From assembly GCA_025353165.1 (NCBI GenBank), contig JANXRE010000162.1:1-55610 (forward strand): DNA of 55,610 nucleotides. Direction: 5' to 3'. Positions 43,743-52,766 of this stretch are shown here, piece after piece (the stretch's first letter is position 1; the number at the start of each line of letters is the position of its first letter). Made by a program: the position numbers and the translations under genes. Source of the stretch: Acidobacteriota bacterium. Its GTDB lineage: Bacteria > Acidobacteriota > Terriglobia > Bryobacterales > Bryobacteraceae. A model generated the notes under the pieces. It was not told the DNA's origin. It was given only the letters and a program-made list of their open reading frames with translations, and searched no databases.

Positions 43743-44094
43743 GCAAACGGCAGAGCAGCAGACGGACGCACAAATCATCCGTTACGCCGACATGTTCTCG
43801 GCCATGGGAACCGAACCGAGGTTGCGGATCATGCGCCTTCTGCTGTCGGCTCATCCGGAAGGCATGATTGCCAGCGATGTCGGCAAGGAGCTTGGCATCG
43901 CGGCCTCTACGCTCTCGCACCATCTGGACAAGCTCAAGAAGGAGGATCTGGTGAAGGCGAGACGGGAAGGCACATTTCTCTGGTATTCGGCCAATGCCGA
44001 AACCCTGGAAGAGCTTCTCGGGTTTCTGTACGCCGAATGCTGCACGCGCAACAAGGCCATAGAGCCGCGCGCGATTATTCGTCTGTGCAAGTGA
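43741..44094 (+). CDS. arsR: ArsR-family arsenite-responsive repressor
   Basis: 117 residues with a winged helix: [40 protein letters not shown] and the wing [15 protein letters not shown]. The classic ELCVCDL metal site is missing; instead a C-terminal Cys pair C100-C101 (ECCTRNK) and C116 are present, like the C-terminal As(III) sites of some ArsR proteins. It should release the operon when arsenite binds. ATG 43741 is chosen as it starts the family-like sequence; an in-frame start 60 bases upstream would cover the likely promoter. It leads arsM, acr3 and arsC. Confidence 0.9.
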   Translation: MQTAEQQTDAQIIRYADMFSAMGTEPRLRIMRLLLSAHPEGMIASDVGKELGIAASTLSHHLDKLKKEDLVKARREGTFLWYSANAETLEELLGFLYAECCTRNKAIEPRAIIRLCK

Positions 44095-44108
44095 AAGGAC
44101 AAAAAACA

Positions 44109-44945
44109 ATGGAACTCAAGGAAATAGTAAAGGAAAAATACGGCCAGGCCGCCATGCGTGTCCAGAGGGGCGGAAGTACCTGCTGTGGAGCGCGGGCCGC
44201 CGTGGATAGTTGCTGCGACCCGATTACCTCAAACCTGTACGATGGCGCCCAAACCGGCGAGCTGCCACAGGAAGCGGTCCTTGCTTCGCTCGGCTGCGGG
44301 AACCCGACGGCCCTGGCGCAGCTCAAGCCGGGGGAAACGGTGCTTGATTTGGGATCCGGCGGCGGTATCGACGTGCTGCTGTCCGCGCGGCGGGTCGGGC
44401 CTTCCGGGAAAGCCTATGGCCTCGACATGACGGATGAAATGCTTTCGCTTGCGCGGGAGAACCAGCGCAAGGCCGGCGTCGAAAATGTGGAGTTTCTCAA
44501 GGGCGAAATCGAGCAGATCCCACTGCCTGACAATTCGGTGGATGTCGTCATCAGCAACTGCGTCATCAATCTTTCCGCAGACAAGGACCGCGTGTTGCGC
44601 GAGGCGTTCCGTGTGCTGAAACCGGGGGGCCGTTTCGCGGTTTCAGACGTGGTGGTGCATGGCGAAGTCCCGGCCGAGATTCAGCAGAACATGCTGCTAT
44701 GGGTCGGCTGCATTGCTGGGGCACTGGAGGACAATCAGTACGCCGCCAAACTCGCCCGGGCGGGTTTTGAGGGTATCGATATCGAGCCTACCCGGGTCTA
44801 CGACATTGAGGACGCGCGGGCCTTTCTGACCGGCCAGGGCATCGATGTGGACGCGATTGCCCCGCGGGTCCAGGGCAAATTCATGAGCGCCTTCATCCGC
44901 GCGACAAAGCCCGCGAGTTGCTGCGCTCCCGGTTGCTGCGCCTGA
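44109..44945 (+). CDS. arsM: Arsenite S-adenosylmethyltransferase
   Basis: 278 residues. It methylates As(III) with SAM to methylated, partly volatile arsenicals in the cytoplasm. Motifs: the SAM loop [20 protein letters not shown], the N-terminal Cys-rich start ([18 protein letters not shown]), and the two conserved active-site cysteines in [16 protein letters not shown] and [16 protein letters not shown]. The C-terminus ends with [10 protein letters not shown], an extra Cys-rich tail that may bind arsenic. ATG 44109 follows arsR by 14 bases with AAAGGAC upstream. Confidence 0.93.
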   Translation: MELKEIVKEKYGQAAMRVQRGGSTCCGARAAVDSCCDPITSNLYDGAQTGELPQEAVLASLGCGNPTALAQLKPGETVLDLGSGGGIDVLLSARRVGPSGKAYGLDMTDEMLSLARENQRKAGVENVEFLKGEIEQIPLPDNSVDVVISNCVINLSADKDRVLREAFRVLKPGGRFAVSDVVVHGEVPAEIQQNMLLWVGCIAGALEDNQYAAKLARAGFEGIDIEPTRVYDIEDARAFLTGQGIDVDAIAPRVQGKFMSAFIRATKPASCCAPGCCA

Positions 44946-44959
44946 TTCGGACCTTGGAA

Positions 44960-46027
44960 ATGAAGAACAGCGGGTTAGGAACCTTCGAGCGCTACCTGTC
45001 GGTGTGGGTGGCGCTCTGCATGGCGACGGGCATCGCGCTTGGGAAGCTGCTGCCTTCCGCGGTCTCGGGTCTGCGGGGTGTCGAACTTGGCAACGACAGC
45101 CAGATCAACGCCCCGATTGCCGTCCTCATCTGGCTGATGATCACCCCCATGATGATGAAGGTCGATTTCTCATCCGTGAAGAATGTCGGGCGGCGTCCCA
45201 CCGGACTGCTGGTGACGCTGTTCATCAATTGGGTAGTCAAGCCTTTTTCCATGGCGCTGCTTGCATGGGCGTTCTTCCGCATCGTTTTTGCCGCTTGGAT
45301 CACGCCGGCCGAGGCGGACCAATACATTGCCGGCTGCATCATTCTGGCCGCCGCGCCGTGCACGGCGATGGTGTTTGTCTGGAGTCATCTGACAAAAGGG
45401 GACGCCGCCTATACGCTGGTTCAAGTTTCGGTGAATGACCTGATCATGCTCGTGCTGTTCGTACCGATTGTGCAATTCCTGGTGCATGGGGCATCCTCCC
45501 TGACGGTGCCCTTTCGAGTGCTGCTCATCTCCGTGCTAGTGTTTATCGTCGTCCCGCTGGTGACCGGCGCCCTCCTGCGGATGTTACTGGTGCGCAACCG
45601 CGGTCGGGCGTGGTTTGAAGGGGTGTTGCTGCCTCGATTTGCGCCCGTCACGATTGCGGCCCTGCTCGGAACACTCGTGCTGATTTTCGCGTTTCAGGCG
45701 GACAACATCACCGGGCGTTTCTTCCATGTGATCCTGATTGCCGTCCCGATCACGCTGCAGGTTTATTTGAATGCGGGCCTGGCCTACGGCCTTATGAAAT
45801 GGCTCAAAGTGGAGCATTCGGTGGCGGCTCCTGGCGCTCTCATCGGCGCATCGAATTTTTTTGAGCTTGCCGTGGCCACCGCGATCGCGTTGTTTGGCCC
45901 GGAGTCGGGCGCGGCGCTCGCGACGGTCGTCGGTGTCCTCGTCGAGGTGCCGGTGATGCTTTCGGTATGCGCGGCGTGCAACCGCACCCGCCATTGGTTC
46001 CCTGTCGCGGAGGTTCAATCGCCATGA
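44960..46027 (+). CDS. acr3: ACR3-family arsenite efflux transporter
   Basis: A 355-residue inner-membrane protein with about 10 helices (YLSVWVALCMATGIALGKLL at the start). The conserved Cys of ACR3 carriers is in IILAAAPCTAMVFVWSHLTK. It expels As(OH)3 driven by the proton gradient. The ATG at 44960 lies 14 bases after arsM. Its stop overlaps the arsC ATG (ATGA), showing tight coupling of efflux and arsenate reduction. Confidence 0.93.
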   Translation: MKNSGLGTFERYLSVWVALCMATGIALGKLLPSAVSGLRGVELGNDSQINAPIAVLIWLMITPMMMKVDFSSVKNVGRRPTGLLVTLFINWVVKPFSMALLAWAFFRIVFAAWITPAEADQYIAGCIILAAAPCTAMVFVWSHLTKGDAAYTLVQVSVNDLIMLVLFVPIVQFLVHGASSLTVPFRVLLISVLVFIVVPLVTGALLRMLLVRNRGRAWFEGVLLPRFAPVTIAALLGTLVLIFAFQADNITGRFFHVILIAVPITLQVYLNAGLAYGLMKWLKVEHSVAAPGALIGASNFFELAVATAIALFGPESGAALATVVGVLVEVPVMLSVCAACNRTRHWFPVAEVQSP

Positions 46028-46437
46028 AGAAAGAACGAGTGCTCATTCTCTGCACGGGAAACTCGGCTCGAAGCCAGATGGCCGAAGGCCTATTGCGGCA
46101 TGATGCGGGGGAGCGCTTCGAGGTGCACAGCGCGGGCACGAGGCCAAGCTCCGTACGTCCGGAAGCGATTGCCGTCATGCGAGAGTTGGGGATCGATATC
46201 TCCGGGCATCGTTCAAAGCATGTCGATGAATTCGACGGGCAACCGTTCGACTACGTCATTACGGTCTGCGACAACGCGCGCGAGTCCTGCCCGGTGCTTC
46301 CCGGCGCGGCGAAGAGACTGCATCACAGCTTTGACGACCCGGCATCGCTCACGGGCTCCGAGGAGGAAGAACGGCTCGCCATCTTCCAGCGCGTCCGTGG
46401 CGAGTTGAGGGCGTATCTGGGGCAGATCGCCACGTGA
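46024..46437 (+). CDS. arsC: Arsenate reductase, low-MW phosphatase (thioredoxin-coupled) type
   Basis: 137 residues. The P-loop C-x5-R is LCTGNSARSQMAEG, and the two further redox cysteines are in VCDNARESCPVLPG, the set of the thioredoxin-linked ArsC. It reduces As(V) to As(III), which acr3 then exports. It is the last gene of arsR-arsM-acr3-arsC. Confidence 0.92.
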   Translation: MKKERVLILCTGNSARSQMAEGLLRHDAGERFEVHSAGTRPSSVRPEAIAVMRELGIDISGHRSKHVDEFDGQPFDYVITVCDNARESCPVLPGAAKRLHHSFDDPASLTGSEEEERLAIFQRVRGELRAYLGQIAT

Positions 46438-46522
46438 CCTGGGTAAGCTAACGCTCCTTTCGGGAGAACCGACGGAATCGTGCGCGTAAAGCCTTGAATT
46501 CCAGTGTGGCCACGCAAGTGCA

Positions 46523-46574
46523 TATAATCGGACCACAGGTTCTAGAGGGATTCCTAAGGAGGTCATATTAGCTA
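46523..46574 (+). promoter_or_regulatory. Candidate -10 box and ribosome binding site of the respiratory cluster
   Basis: TATAAT at 46523-46528 is a consensus -10, about 47 bp before the ATG of the haem-barrel gene. A TTGAAT upstream is too far away (23 bp) to be its -35, so activator dependence is possible. AAGGAGGT lies about 12 bases before the ATG, rather far. A TAG just before the ATG rules out an earlier in-frame start. Confidence 0.4.
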
Positions 46575-48215
46575 ATGTTGTATCTGCCGAAGGTCATCGC
46601 ACCCAGTTCCGCGCTCGCCGCGGCGCTGCTCCTTCTGATGTTCAGCACCGATATCAAAGCAATCCCTGCGTTTTCGCGCCAATACGGGACGTCCTGCACC
46701 ACCTGCCACATCAACTTTCCGAAACTCAACGATTTCGGCAAGGCGTTCAAGGACGCCGGGTTCAAGTTTCCCAAGGACGACGAGAGCTTCCTCAAAGTCG
46801 CGCCGGTGATGTTGGGCGCTCCAGCGCAGAAAGAGGTATGGCCTCACAGCGTGTGGCCCGGTCAGATCCCCGGCGTGCCCCCCATCGGGCTGCGGATGAA
46901 CAACTTCTTCCAGTTCACGGGCGCAAACCGGAAGCGCTTCGACGCCTTGGCGACGCCACCCACCCTTCCCGGCTTCATCCCGGCGACTGATTTCGAAACC
47001 GGCTTCTTCAGCATTTTCACCGCGGGTAATTTCGGCAGCGATATAGCATTCTGGGTCGACGACGACATCAGCGTCGCCGGCGCCAACGCCAATGGAGGAC
47101 TGGGCGACGCCTATCTCAAATTCGTCAACATCGGCCGCGTGCTCAAACTGCCCACCGACTCGCTCAGTCTGCGCGCGGGCCAGTTTGAACTCGACCTGCC
47201 GGTGACGCAGGCGCGCAACATCAACCTGAGCCCCTACGACATCTACCAGGAAAGCAACATCGGCGCGATGAATTCGATGGTGCCCCTCCAGCAGAACGTG
47301 AACAACCAGTTCACGTTTTCCAACGGGGCTAAGGGAATCGAGCTGAGCGGCGGCCATACCTACGGCGGCTATCATTACTCGGTGGCGATCTTCAATCAGA
47401 ACACCAGCGGCATCTCCCAATCCGGCATCCCGTATGTGCCCTCCGCCACGGGCGGCGCGGGCGGCGGGGTCGGCTTCGCCTCCGATTCCAGTTTCAAGAA
47501 TGTATACGCGCGGCTTTCTTACCGGTTCAACCTGGAGCGCGATGCCGAGAGCCGGAATGGCGTGCAGGCCGCCGGGAAAATGGGCCCGCGGGATCACACG
47601 TATTTGAACGTGGGGACGTTCTACCTGGAGGGTAGATCTCTCCAGCGGTTTTTTGGCGCGGCCAACAGCGACGGAACGCAGACCATCCTGAATGTCCGTG
47701 AGCCTTACTCGCGTCTCGGCGGCGATTTCAACTTCAATTACCGATCGTTGAACGTGTACGGCGTCTACGTCTACGGCAAAGATTCGAACCTCCTGCCAGT
47801 GGACGCCAACGGCGCGCTGATTCCGCTTCCGCTCTCGGGCAGTCCCGTCCCAGTGGCGTTCGTCTCAAGCGAGCACGCCACTTACCACGGCGGATTCCTT
47901 CAGGCCGACTACATGCTGCTGCCCTGGGTCATGGCGACCTGGCGCTGGGACTCGGTCCACTCCGAGGCGGACCGCATCAATGCTTTGGCGCTCGCGTCCG
48001 GCACGCCGTACTTCGGCGCGTTCAACTCCACGCGAAATCGATTCAGCCCCGGCATGCAATTTCTCATTCATCCCAACATCAAGGCTTCCTTCGAATACCA
48101 GTTCCGTCCTCGCCAAGCCCTGAAAGTGGCGGGCGATGGCGTCACCACTCCGGTGTTCGCTTACGATGCCTTCCGGGTGAACACCTTCCTGGTGGGGTTG
48201 GAATTCGTATACTGA
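46575..48215 (+). CDS. Outer-membrane beta-barrel with N-terminal haem c motif
   Basis: 546 residues. After a signal peptide (ALAAALLLLMFSTDIKA) comes one haem site, C-T-T-C-H (TSCTTCHINFPKLNDFGKAF), then a long part with alternating strands such as SLSLRAGQFELDLPVTQARN, YGGYHYSVAIFNQNT and FNFNYRSLNVYGVYVYGKDS, ending in FLVGLEFVY. The closing aromatic residue is typical of outer-membrane barrels. It thus seems to combine a monohaem plug with a porin-like barrel, a possible electron conduit or metal/substrate channel. No name is assigned; similar cytochrome-porin fusions are known in metal-cycling bacteria. It heads the respiratory cluster. Confidence 0.7.
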   Translation: MLYLPKVIAPSSALAAALLLLMFSTDIKAIPAFSRQYGTSCTTCHINFPKLNDFGKAFKDAGFKFPKDDESFLKVAPVMLGAPAQKEVWPHSVWPGQIPGVPPIGLRMNNFFQFTGANRKRFDALATPPTLPGFIPATDFETGFFSIFTAGNFGSDIAFWVDDDISVAGANANGGLGDAYLKFVNIGRVLKLPTDSLSLRAGQFELDLPVTQARNINLSPYDIYQESNIGAMNSMVPLQQNVNNQFTFSNGAKGIELSGGHTYGGYHYSVAIFNQNTSGISQSGIPYVPSATGGAGGGVGFASDSSFKNVYARLSYRFNLERDAESRNGVQAAGKMGPRDHTYLNVGTFYLEGRSLQRFFGAANSDGTQTILNVREPYSRLGGDFNFNYRSLNVYGVYVYGKDSNLLPVDANGALIPLPLSGSPVPVAFVSSEHATYHGGFLQADYMLLPWVMATWRWDSVHSEADRINALALASGTPYFGAFNSTRNRFSPGMQFLIHPNIKASFEYQFRPRQALKVAGDGVTTPVFAYDAFRVNTFLVGLEFVY

Positions 48216-48231
48216 TTCTCGAAGACGTTAA

Positions 48232-48825
48232 ATGAAAAAAAAGAGAGCCTACCCAATGCAAAAGACAATACTTGTATCACTCATCGCCTGCCTCTCACTG
48301 AGCGCCGGCAACATCACCGGAAAAGTCGCGGCCGGAAAGGGCAACTCCGTCGTGTATGTGGATGCCATAGCCGGCAAGACCTTCCCGCCACCCGCCAAAG
48401 CCCAGGTCATGGACCAGAAGTCGCTCCTGTTCCAACCGCATATCGTCGTGGTCCAGGCCGGCTCGACCGTCGAGTTCCTGAACAGCGACAAAGTCGCTCA
48501 CAACATATTCTGGCCATCCGTCGGCGGTAACAAGAAGCTCACGCACAATCTGGGCACCTGGCCGACGGGCGAGAAGCGAAGCTTCAAGTTCGACACGCCG
48601 GGGGCGGTGCCGTTGCTGTGCAACGTCCATCCCGAGATGTCCGGCTACGTCATTGTCTCGCCCACTCCATACTTTGCCATGACCGACGCCGAGGGCAACT
48701 ACAAGATCGCCGATGTACCGAACGGCAGCTATACCGTGTCGGCCTGGCACGAAGGGATGAAAGTCCAGTCGAAGCCGGTGACCGTCAGCGGCGACGCCGC
48801 CGCTGACTTCGCGCTCTCCAAGTAA
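48232..48825 (+). CDS. Periplasmic cupredoxin with carboxypeptidase-regulatory-like domain
   Basis: 197 residues: a signal peptide, then a plastocyanin-like domain with type I copper ligands: His in VAHNIFWPS and Cys, His, Met in LLCNVHPEMSGYV. A C-terminal part (YFAMTDAEGNYKIADVPNGS and YTVSAWHEGMK) is a carboxypeptidase-regulatory-like/SdrD-type beta domain. Such proteins shuttle single electrons in the periplasm. Two ATGs (48232 and 48256) are possible; the longer form is given. It lies 16 bases after the barrel gene. Confidence 0.85.
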   Translation: MKKKRAYPMQKTILVSLIACLSLSAGNITGKVAAGKGNSVVYVDAIAGKTFPPPAKAQVMDQKSLLFQPHIVVVQAGSTVEFLNSDKVAHNIFWPSVGGNKKLTHNLGTWPTGEKRSFKFDTPGAVPLLCNVHPEMSGYVIVSPTPYFAMTDAEGNYKIADVPNGSYTVSAWHEGMKVQSKPVTVSGDAAADFALSK

Positions 48826-48849
48826 CCGCCGGATTATCAGGAACTGCGC

Positions 48850-50826
48850 ATGCTGACGCGTTTTCAAGACAAAACCGTGGATCGCGCCTGGCTGAACAGC
48901 AACTTCCCCTGCATGATGGCGTGCCCGGCCGGAACCAACGCCGGCCGGTACGTCTCCCTGATCGCGGAGGGCCGTTTCGAGGAGGCGTACCGTTACGCCC
49001 GGGATCCGAACCCGCTCGCCAGCACCTGCGGGCGCGTCTGCGCTCACCCCTGTGAAACCGCATGCCGCCGCGGAGAGATCGATAGCCCCATCCAAATCCG
49101 GGCACTGAAGCGCTTCCTCACCGAGCGCTACGGCCCGGAGGCCCGAAGGCCGCTGCGCATCGACCGCCCGCCAGTGATTCCGCAACCCTTTCGGGTCGCG
49201 GTGGTCGGCGCCGGCCCGGTTGGCCTGTCCGCGGCTCACGACCTCGCGGTGCGGGGTTATTCCGTTACGATCTTCGACGCCGCGCCCGTCGCGGGAGGCA
49301 TGATGTACCTCGGTATCCCCGAGTACCGTTTGCCGCGCAGCGTTGTCGATTCGCAGGTCCGGGAAATCCTCGAAGCGGGCGACATTACGCTGAAGCTGAA
49401 CCATGCCGCCGGCCGGGACTTCACCATCTCCGGTCTCCGCGAGCAGGGTTTCTCGGCCGTGGTGGTTGCGGTGGGCGCTCATCGCAGCCGCGATCTGTCC
49501 ATCCCCGGCGTGGACCTCGACGGCGTTCACAAAGGCATCGATTTCCTGCTGAACGCGAATCTCGGATACCGCTTCACGATTGGTAAGAAGGTGATCGTCA
49601 TCGGCGGTGGCAATGTCGCGATGGACGTCGCCCGCTCGGCCGCACGTGAAGTGCTCCGCCAGCACGTGGCCGGCGATGCATCCGCGGACCTGGACCCCAG
49701 CGAGACCAACGTCGCCGCCGTGGCCGCGCACGAAATGGTGGACGTTTCGCTGTCGGCCCTGCGCCTCGGCGCGCAGGAGGTCGGCATTGTCTGCCTGGAG
49801 AAACGGCACGAGATGCCTGCCGCTCTCGAGGAAATCGAAGAAGCCGAAGTCGAGGGCATCCACCTCCACGACGGATTCGGACCGCGGCGCGTCGTGGGCA
49901 GCGACGGGAAAGTCACGGGGCTCGAGGTCATCCGCACCAAAGCCGTCTTGGACGCATCGGGCCGGTTCAATCCGACCTTTGTCGAAAACAGCGAACGCAT
50001 CATTGAGTGCGACACCGTCATCCTGGCCATCGGCCAGGCTCCGAACCTCGATTTCCTGAAGCCGGAAGACGGCGTGAAGGTTTCGCCGCGCGGCCTGATC
50101 GTCGCCGATCCCAACACTCTCATGACCACCGCTCCCGGCGTGTTCGCCGGCGGCGACTGCGTATTCGGTCCCCGGCTGATCATCGACAGCGTCGGCGACG
50201 GCAAGCGCATCGCGATCGCGGTGGACGAGTATCTCACCGGGCGCAAGCAACCCGATCCAGAGATTGTGATCGAAGTGCTGAACCACCACCGGATGGCCGC
50301 CGACTACATGGCCTTGAACCGCCAGGCGGTCCCCATGCTGCCGCTCGACCGGCGCACCGGCGTGACCGAAGTCGAGATCGGCTTCGATGAGCGGACGGCG
50401 ATGGAAGAGGCGCGGCGATGCCTGCGCTGCTGGATCAACACGGTGTTCGAAGGCAATCCAACGGACGCGTCGCAGTGCGTCCTTTGCGGCGGGTGTATCG
50501 ACGTCTGCCCGGAGCAGTGCATCCGGCTGGTGCCGCTCGAGCAGATCGAGTGGACGCCCGAGGTACTGGACGAGATCCGGCAGAACCAACAACTCTATGC
50601 AGTCGAACTGGACGACGTCGCCGCCGAGGAGTTGGGACTGATTACCGGCTCGGCCATGCTCAAGGACGAGACTCGGTGCATCCGCTGCGGCCTCTGCGCC
50701 GAACGCTGCCCCGTCAATCTCATCACCATGGAAGCCTATTACGTAGTTCCCGGCGGAGCTGCCGGGCTGATCGAAATCTCCGGCATCGGCGCAATCCCGC
50801 AAACGCCGATACCGGCTTCGCGTTAG
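48850..50826 (+). CDS. GltD-like FAD/NAD(P)H oxidoreductase with two C-terminal ferredoxin clusters
   Basis: 658 residues, no signal peptide, so cytoplasmic side. The N-terminal Cys-rich segment (ACPAGTNAGRYVSLIAEGRF and CGRVCAHPCETACRRGEI) matches the two-cluster domain of glutamate synthase small subunits. FAD and NAD(P)H Rossmann folds follow (VAVVGAGPVGLSAAHDLA near 118; VIVIGGGNVAMDVARSA near 250), then AIGQAPNLDFL. Ferredoxin motifs are C543-x2-C-x2-C-x3-C553 (CVLCGGCIDVCP) and C610-x2-C-x2-C-x3-C620 (CIRCGLCAERCP). Glutamate synthase itself is not encoded nearby. Next to a Rieske/cytochrome b complex it may link NAD(P)H or ferredoxin with the quinone pool. Confidence 0.85.
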   Translation: MLTRFQDKTVDRAWLNSNFPCMMACPAGTNAGRYVSLIAEGRFEEAYRYARDPNPLASTCGRVCAHPCETACRRGEIDSPIQIRALKRFLTERYGPEARRPLRIDRPPVIPQPFRVAVVGAGPVGLSAAHDLAVRGYSVTIFDAAPVAGGMMYLGIPEYRLPRSVVDSQVREILEAGDITLKLNHAAGRDFTISGLREQGFSAVVVAVGAHRSRDLSIPGVDLDGVHKGIDFLLNANLGYRFTIGKKVIVIGGGNVAMDVARSAAREVLRQHVAGDASADLDPSETNVAAVAAHEMVDVSLSALRLGAQEVGIVCLEKRHEMPAALEEIEEAEVEGIHLHDGFGPRRVVGSDGKVTGLEVIRTKAVLDASGRFNPTFVENSERIIECDTVILAIGQAPNLDFLKPEDGVKVSPRGLIVADPNTLMTTAPGVFAGGDCVFGPRLIIDSVGDGKRIAIAVDEYLTGRKQPDPEIVIEVLNHHRMAADYMALNRQAVPMLPLDRRTGVTEVEIGFDERTAMEEARRCLRCWINTVFEGNPTDASQCVLCGGCIDVCPEQCIRLVPLEQIEWTPEVLDEIRQNQQLYAVELDDVAAEELGLITGSAMLKDETRCIRCGLCAERCPVNLITMEAYYVVPGGAAGLIEISGIGAIPQTPIPASR

Positions 50827-50837
50827 GAGAATCTGGA

Positions 50838-51320
50838 ATGCCTGAAGAGGGAAAGCCGAAGCCGGGCGGCGAAACAACCCGGCGCGAAGCGTTCGTCAAG
50901 TTGGGTGTCGGAGCGGCTTGCGCCGCTTGCGCCGGCGCGGCGGTGTTCGGATTCGAGTTCCTCTCTCCGAACGTGTTGTACGAGCCTTCGGCCGTGGCCA
51001 ACGCCGGTAAGCCCGACCGCTACCCGGTTGGCTCGGTGACGCAGGACTTGAAGGCCGGCATCTACGTAATTCACGGCCCCGAGGGATTCTATTCGCTCTC
51101 CGCGGTCTGCACGCACCTGGGCTGCCTGACGGTGTGGAACGCCGATCTCGGCATCGTGGCCTGCCCGTGCCATGGCAGTAAGTTCAACGAGCACGGCGAG
51201 AAGATCGACGGCCCGGCGCCGCGCGGTCTTCCCTGGCTGCGGGTGTGGCTCAGCGACGAGGGCGACCTGCTGGTGGACCGCTCCACCACGGTCCCGGCGA
51301 AGCAGTATCTGAGGACCTGA
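50838..51320 (+). CDS. Rieske [2Fe-2S] protein of a cytochrome bc/b6f complex
   Basis: 160 residues. A Tat-type signal anchor ([11 protein letters not shown] followed by a hydrophobic Ala/Cys/Gly stretch) and the Rieske ligands C-T-H-L-G-C and C-P-C-H-G ([26 protein letters not shown]). It takes electrons from quinol at the outer face and passes them to a cytochrome c. ATG 50838 is chosen as the first start after the upstream stop and directly before the Tat motif. Its stop is 1 base from the cytochrome b ATG. Confidence 0.92.
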   Translation: MPEEGKPKPGGETTRREAFVKLGVGAACAACAGAAVFGFEFLSPNVLYEPSAVANAGKPDRYPVGSVTQDLKAGIYVIHGPEGFYSLSAVCTHLGCLTVWNADLGIVACPCHGSKFNEHGEKIDGPAPRGLPWLRVWLSDEGDLLVDRSTTVPAKQYLRT

Positions 51321-51321
51321 A

Positions 51322-52065
51322 ATGGCGAAGACACTCGAAGGCTACATCAGCGAACTGCAAGGCACCCGCGTCTGGCGCTCGGTTTTCCGCGGGGGCGCCG
51401 GGGCCAACAACCTACGCCGCTCGCTGGCCGTGCAGCAGAACGTCTTTCTTCACCTGGCGTCGGTCAAGATCAGCCGGCGCTCGCTGTCGTTCCGCGCGAC
51501 CTGGTTTTTGGGAACACTCAGCCTGGGCACGTTTCTGATTCTGGCGATCACCGGGATCCTGCTGATGCTCTACTACCATCCTTCAGTTCCGCAAGCGTAC
51601 GCCGACATGAAAGACTTGCAGTTTGTCGTGTCCGCCGGCGTGTTCCTGCGCAACCTGCACAGGTGGTCGGCGCACGCCATGGTCTTTCTGGTTTTCGCCC
51701 ACATGTTCAAGGTCTTCTACCGCGGCGCTTACCGCTCGCCGCGGGAATTCAACTGGGTGATCGGCGTTGTCCTGCTGATCCTCACGCTGCTGCTTAGCTA
51801 TACCGGCTACCTGCTGCCCTGGGATCAACTTGCTTTTTGGGCGATCACGGTCGGCGCTAATCTCATGTCGTCCGTCCCGGTGCTTGGCCAGAAATTTCGG
51901 TTCCTGATGCTGGGCGGCAACACGGTAAACGCAAACGCTCTGCTGCGCTTCTACGTCCTGCACTGCGTGATTCTGCCCCTGACGGCAGCCGTGTTCCTCG
52001 CGATTCATTTCTGGCGAATTCGAAAAGACGGCGGCCTGTACACGGGCCAGGGTGACTCCAAATGA
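51322..52065 (+). CDS. Cytochrome b, N-terminal part (b6-like)
   Basis: 247 residues with four main helices. Haem ligands: first His pair in [18 protein letters not shown] with 13 residues between, second pair (with LHCVILPL and LAIHFW) with 14 between, the b6f-type spacing. The quinol-site region is [20 protein letters not shown]. The N-terminal extension (about 40 residues) is soluble. It pairs with the next gene, which overlaps it by 4 bases, to form a split cytochrome b. Confidence 0.92.
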   Translation: MAKTLEGYISELQGTRVWRSVFRGGAGANNLRRSLAVQQNVFLHLASVKISRRSLSFRATWFLGTLSLGTFLILAITGILLMLYYHPSVPQAYADMKDLQFVVSAGVFLRNLHRWSAHAMVFLVFAHMFKVFYRGAYRSPREFNWVIGVVLLILTLLLSYTGYLLPWDQLAFWAITVGANLMSSVPVLGQKFRFLMLGGNTVNANALLRFYVLHCVILPLTAAVFLAIHFWRIRKDGGLYTGQGDSK

Positions 52066-52766
52066 CCGATGAAAAGAAGTTCGTCACCGGCCTGGATTCG
52101 GACAGCCGCCGCACGCCGCTGCGTCTGGCCTTTGTCACTCGCCGCACGTCACCGCAGGTAAAGGTTACCGACGATCCGGTCGTCATGACGTACCCGGAAG
52201 GAATCCTGCGCGCCGTGGTGGCCGTGCAGAGCCTGGCCATAGCGCTGGTGGTGATCTCACTAATCTGGGACGCGCCGCTGGAAGAGCTGGCCGACCCCAT
52301 GCACACGCCCAATCCGGCTAAGGCTCCCTGGTATTTTCTGGGCCTCCAAGAGCTGCTGCATTACTTCCCGCCGGTCGTCGCGGGCGTCATCATTCCGGGG
52401 CTGGTGGTCGCGGCCCTCATCGTCATCCCGTACTTCAACATCAACATCGAGGCCGAGGGGATCTGGCTGAAGAACCGGCAAAGACGCCTGCGCATATTCG
52501 GCGCTGTCGTCGTTATCTTCTCCGCGGTGATGCTACTGTTCCAGGTGTATGCGGTGCTGATGCCAACTCTGACGATCGCGGCATTCATGCTGGCCGCCGC
52601 GCGCAGCGCGCCCGATTCACCCGTCCGCTTCCGGCGCTGGCTGGTGTCCAAGCCGGTGGCGTACTGGGTGATGACGTGGTTCCTGGTGCAGGCGTCGGTG
52701 TTGACTATCATCGGCACTTTTTTCCGCGGCCCGGGCTGGTCGTGGATTTGGCCGTGGAGGAGCTGA
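52062..52766 (+). CDS. Cytochrome b, C-terminal part (subunit IV-like)
   Basis: 234 residues. The conserved P-E-W-Y-type loop is changed to [13 protein letters not shown], keeping W-Y but losing the Glu that protonates quinol in standard complexes; the later [10 protein letters not shown] may compensate. At least four helices follow, more than the three of plant-type subunit IV. It starts within the cytochrome b6-like gene's stop (ATGA) and its stop overlaps the octahaem gene (TGATG). It completes the Qo/Qi scaffold. Confidence 0.87.
   Translation: MTDEKKFVTGLDSDSRRTPLRLAFVTRRTSPQVKVTDDPVVMTYPEGILRAVVAVQSLAIALVVISLIWDAPLEELADPMHTPNPAKAPWYFLGLQELLHYFPPVVAGVIIPGLVVAALIVIPYFNINIEAEGIWLKNRQRRLRIFGAVVVIFSAVMLLFQVYAVLMPTLTIAAFMLAAARSAPDSPVRFRRWLVSKPVAYWVMTWFLVQASVLTIIGTFFRGPGWSWIWPWRS

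Noticed and set aside
46490-46530. TTGAAT...TATAAT as a full sigma-70 promoter
   Set aside because: The spacer is 23 bp, too long; only the -10 is kept as candidate.
48295-50877. 860-codon minus-strand open frame opposite the flavoprotein
   Set aside because: The plus strand carries clear FAD, NAD(P)H and ferredoxin motifs; the minus frame has none.
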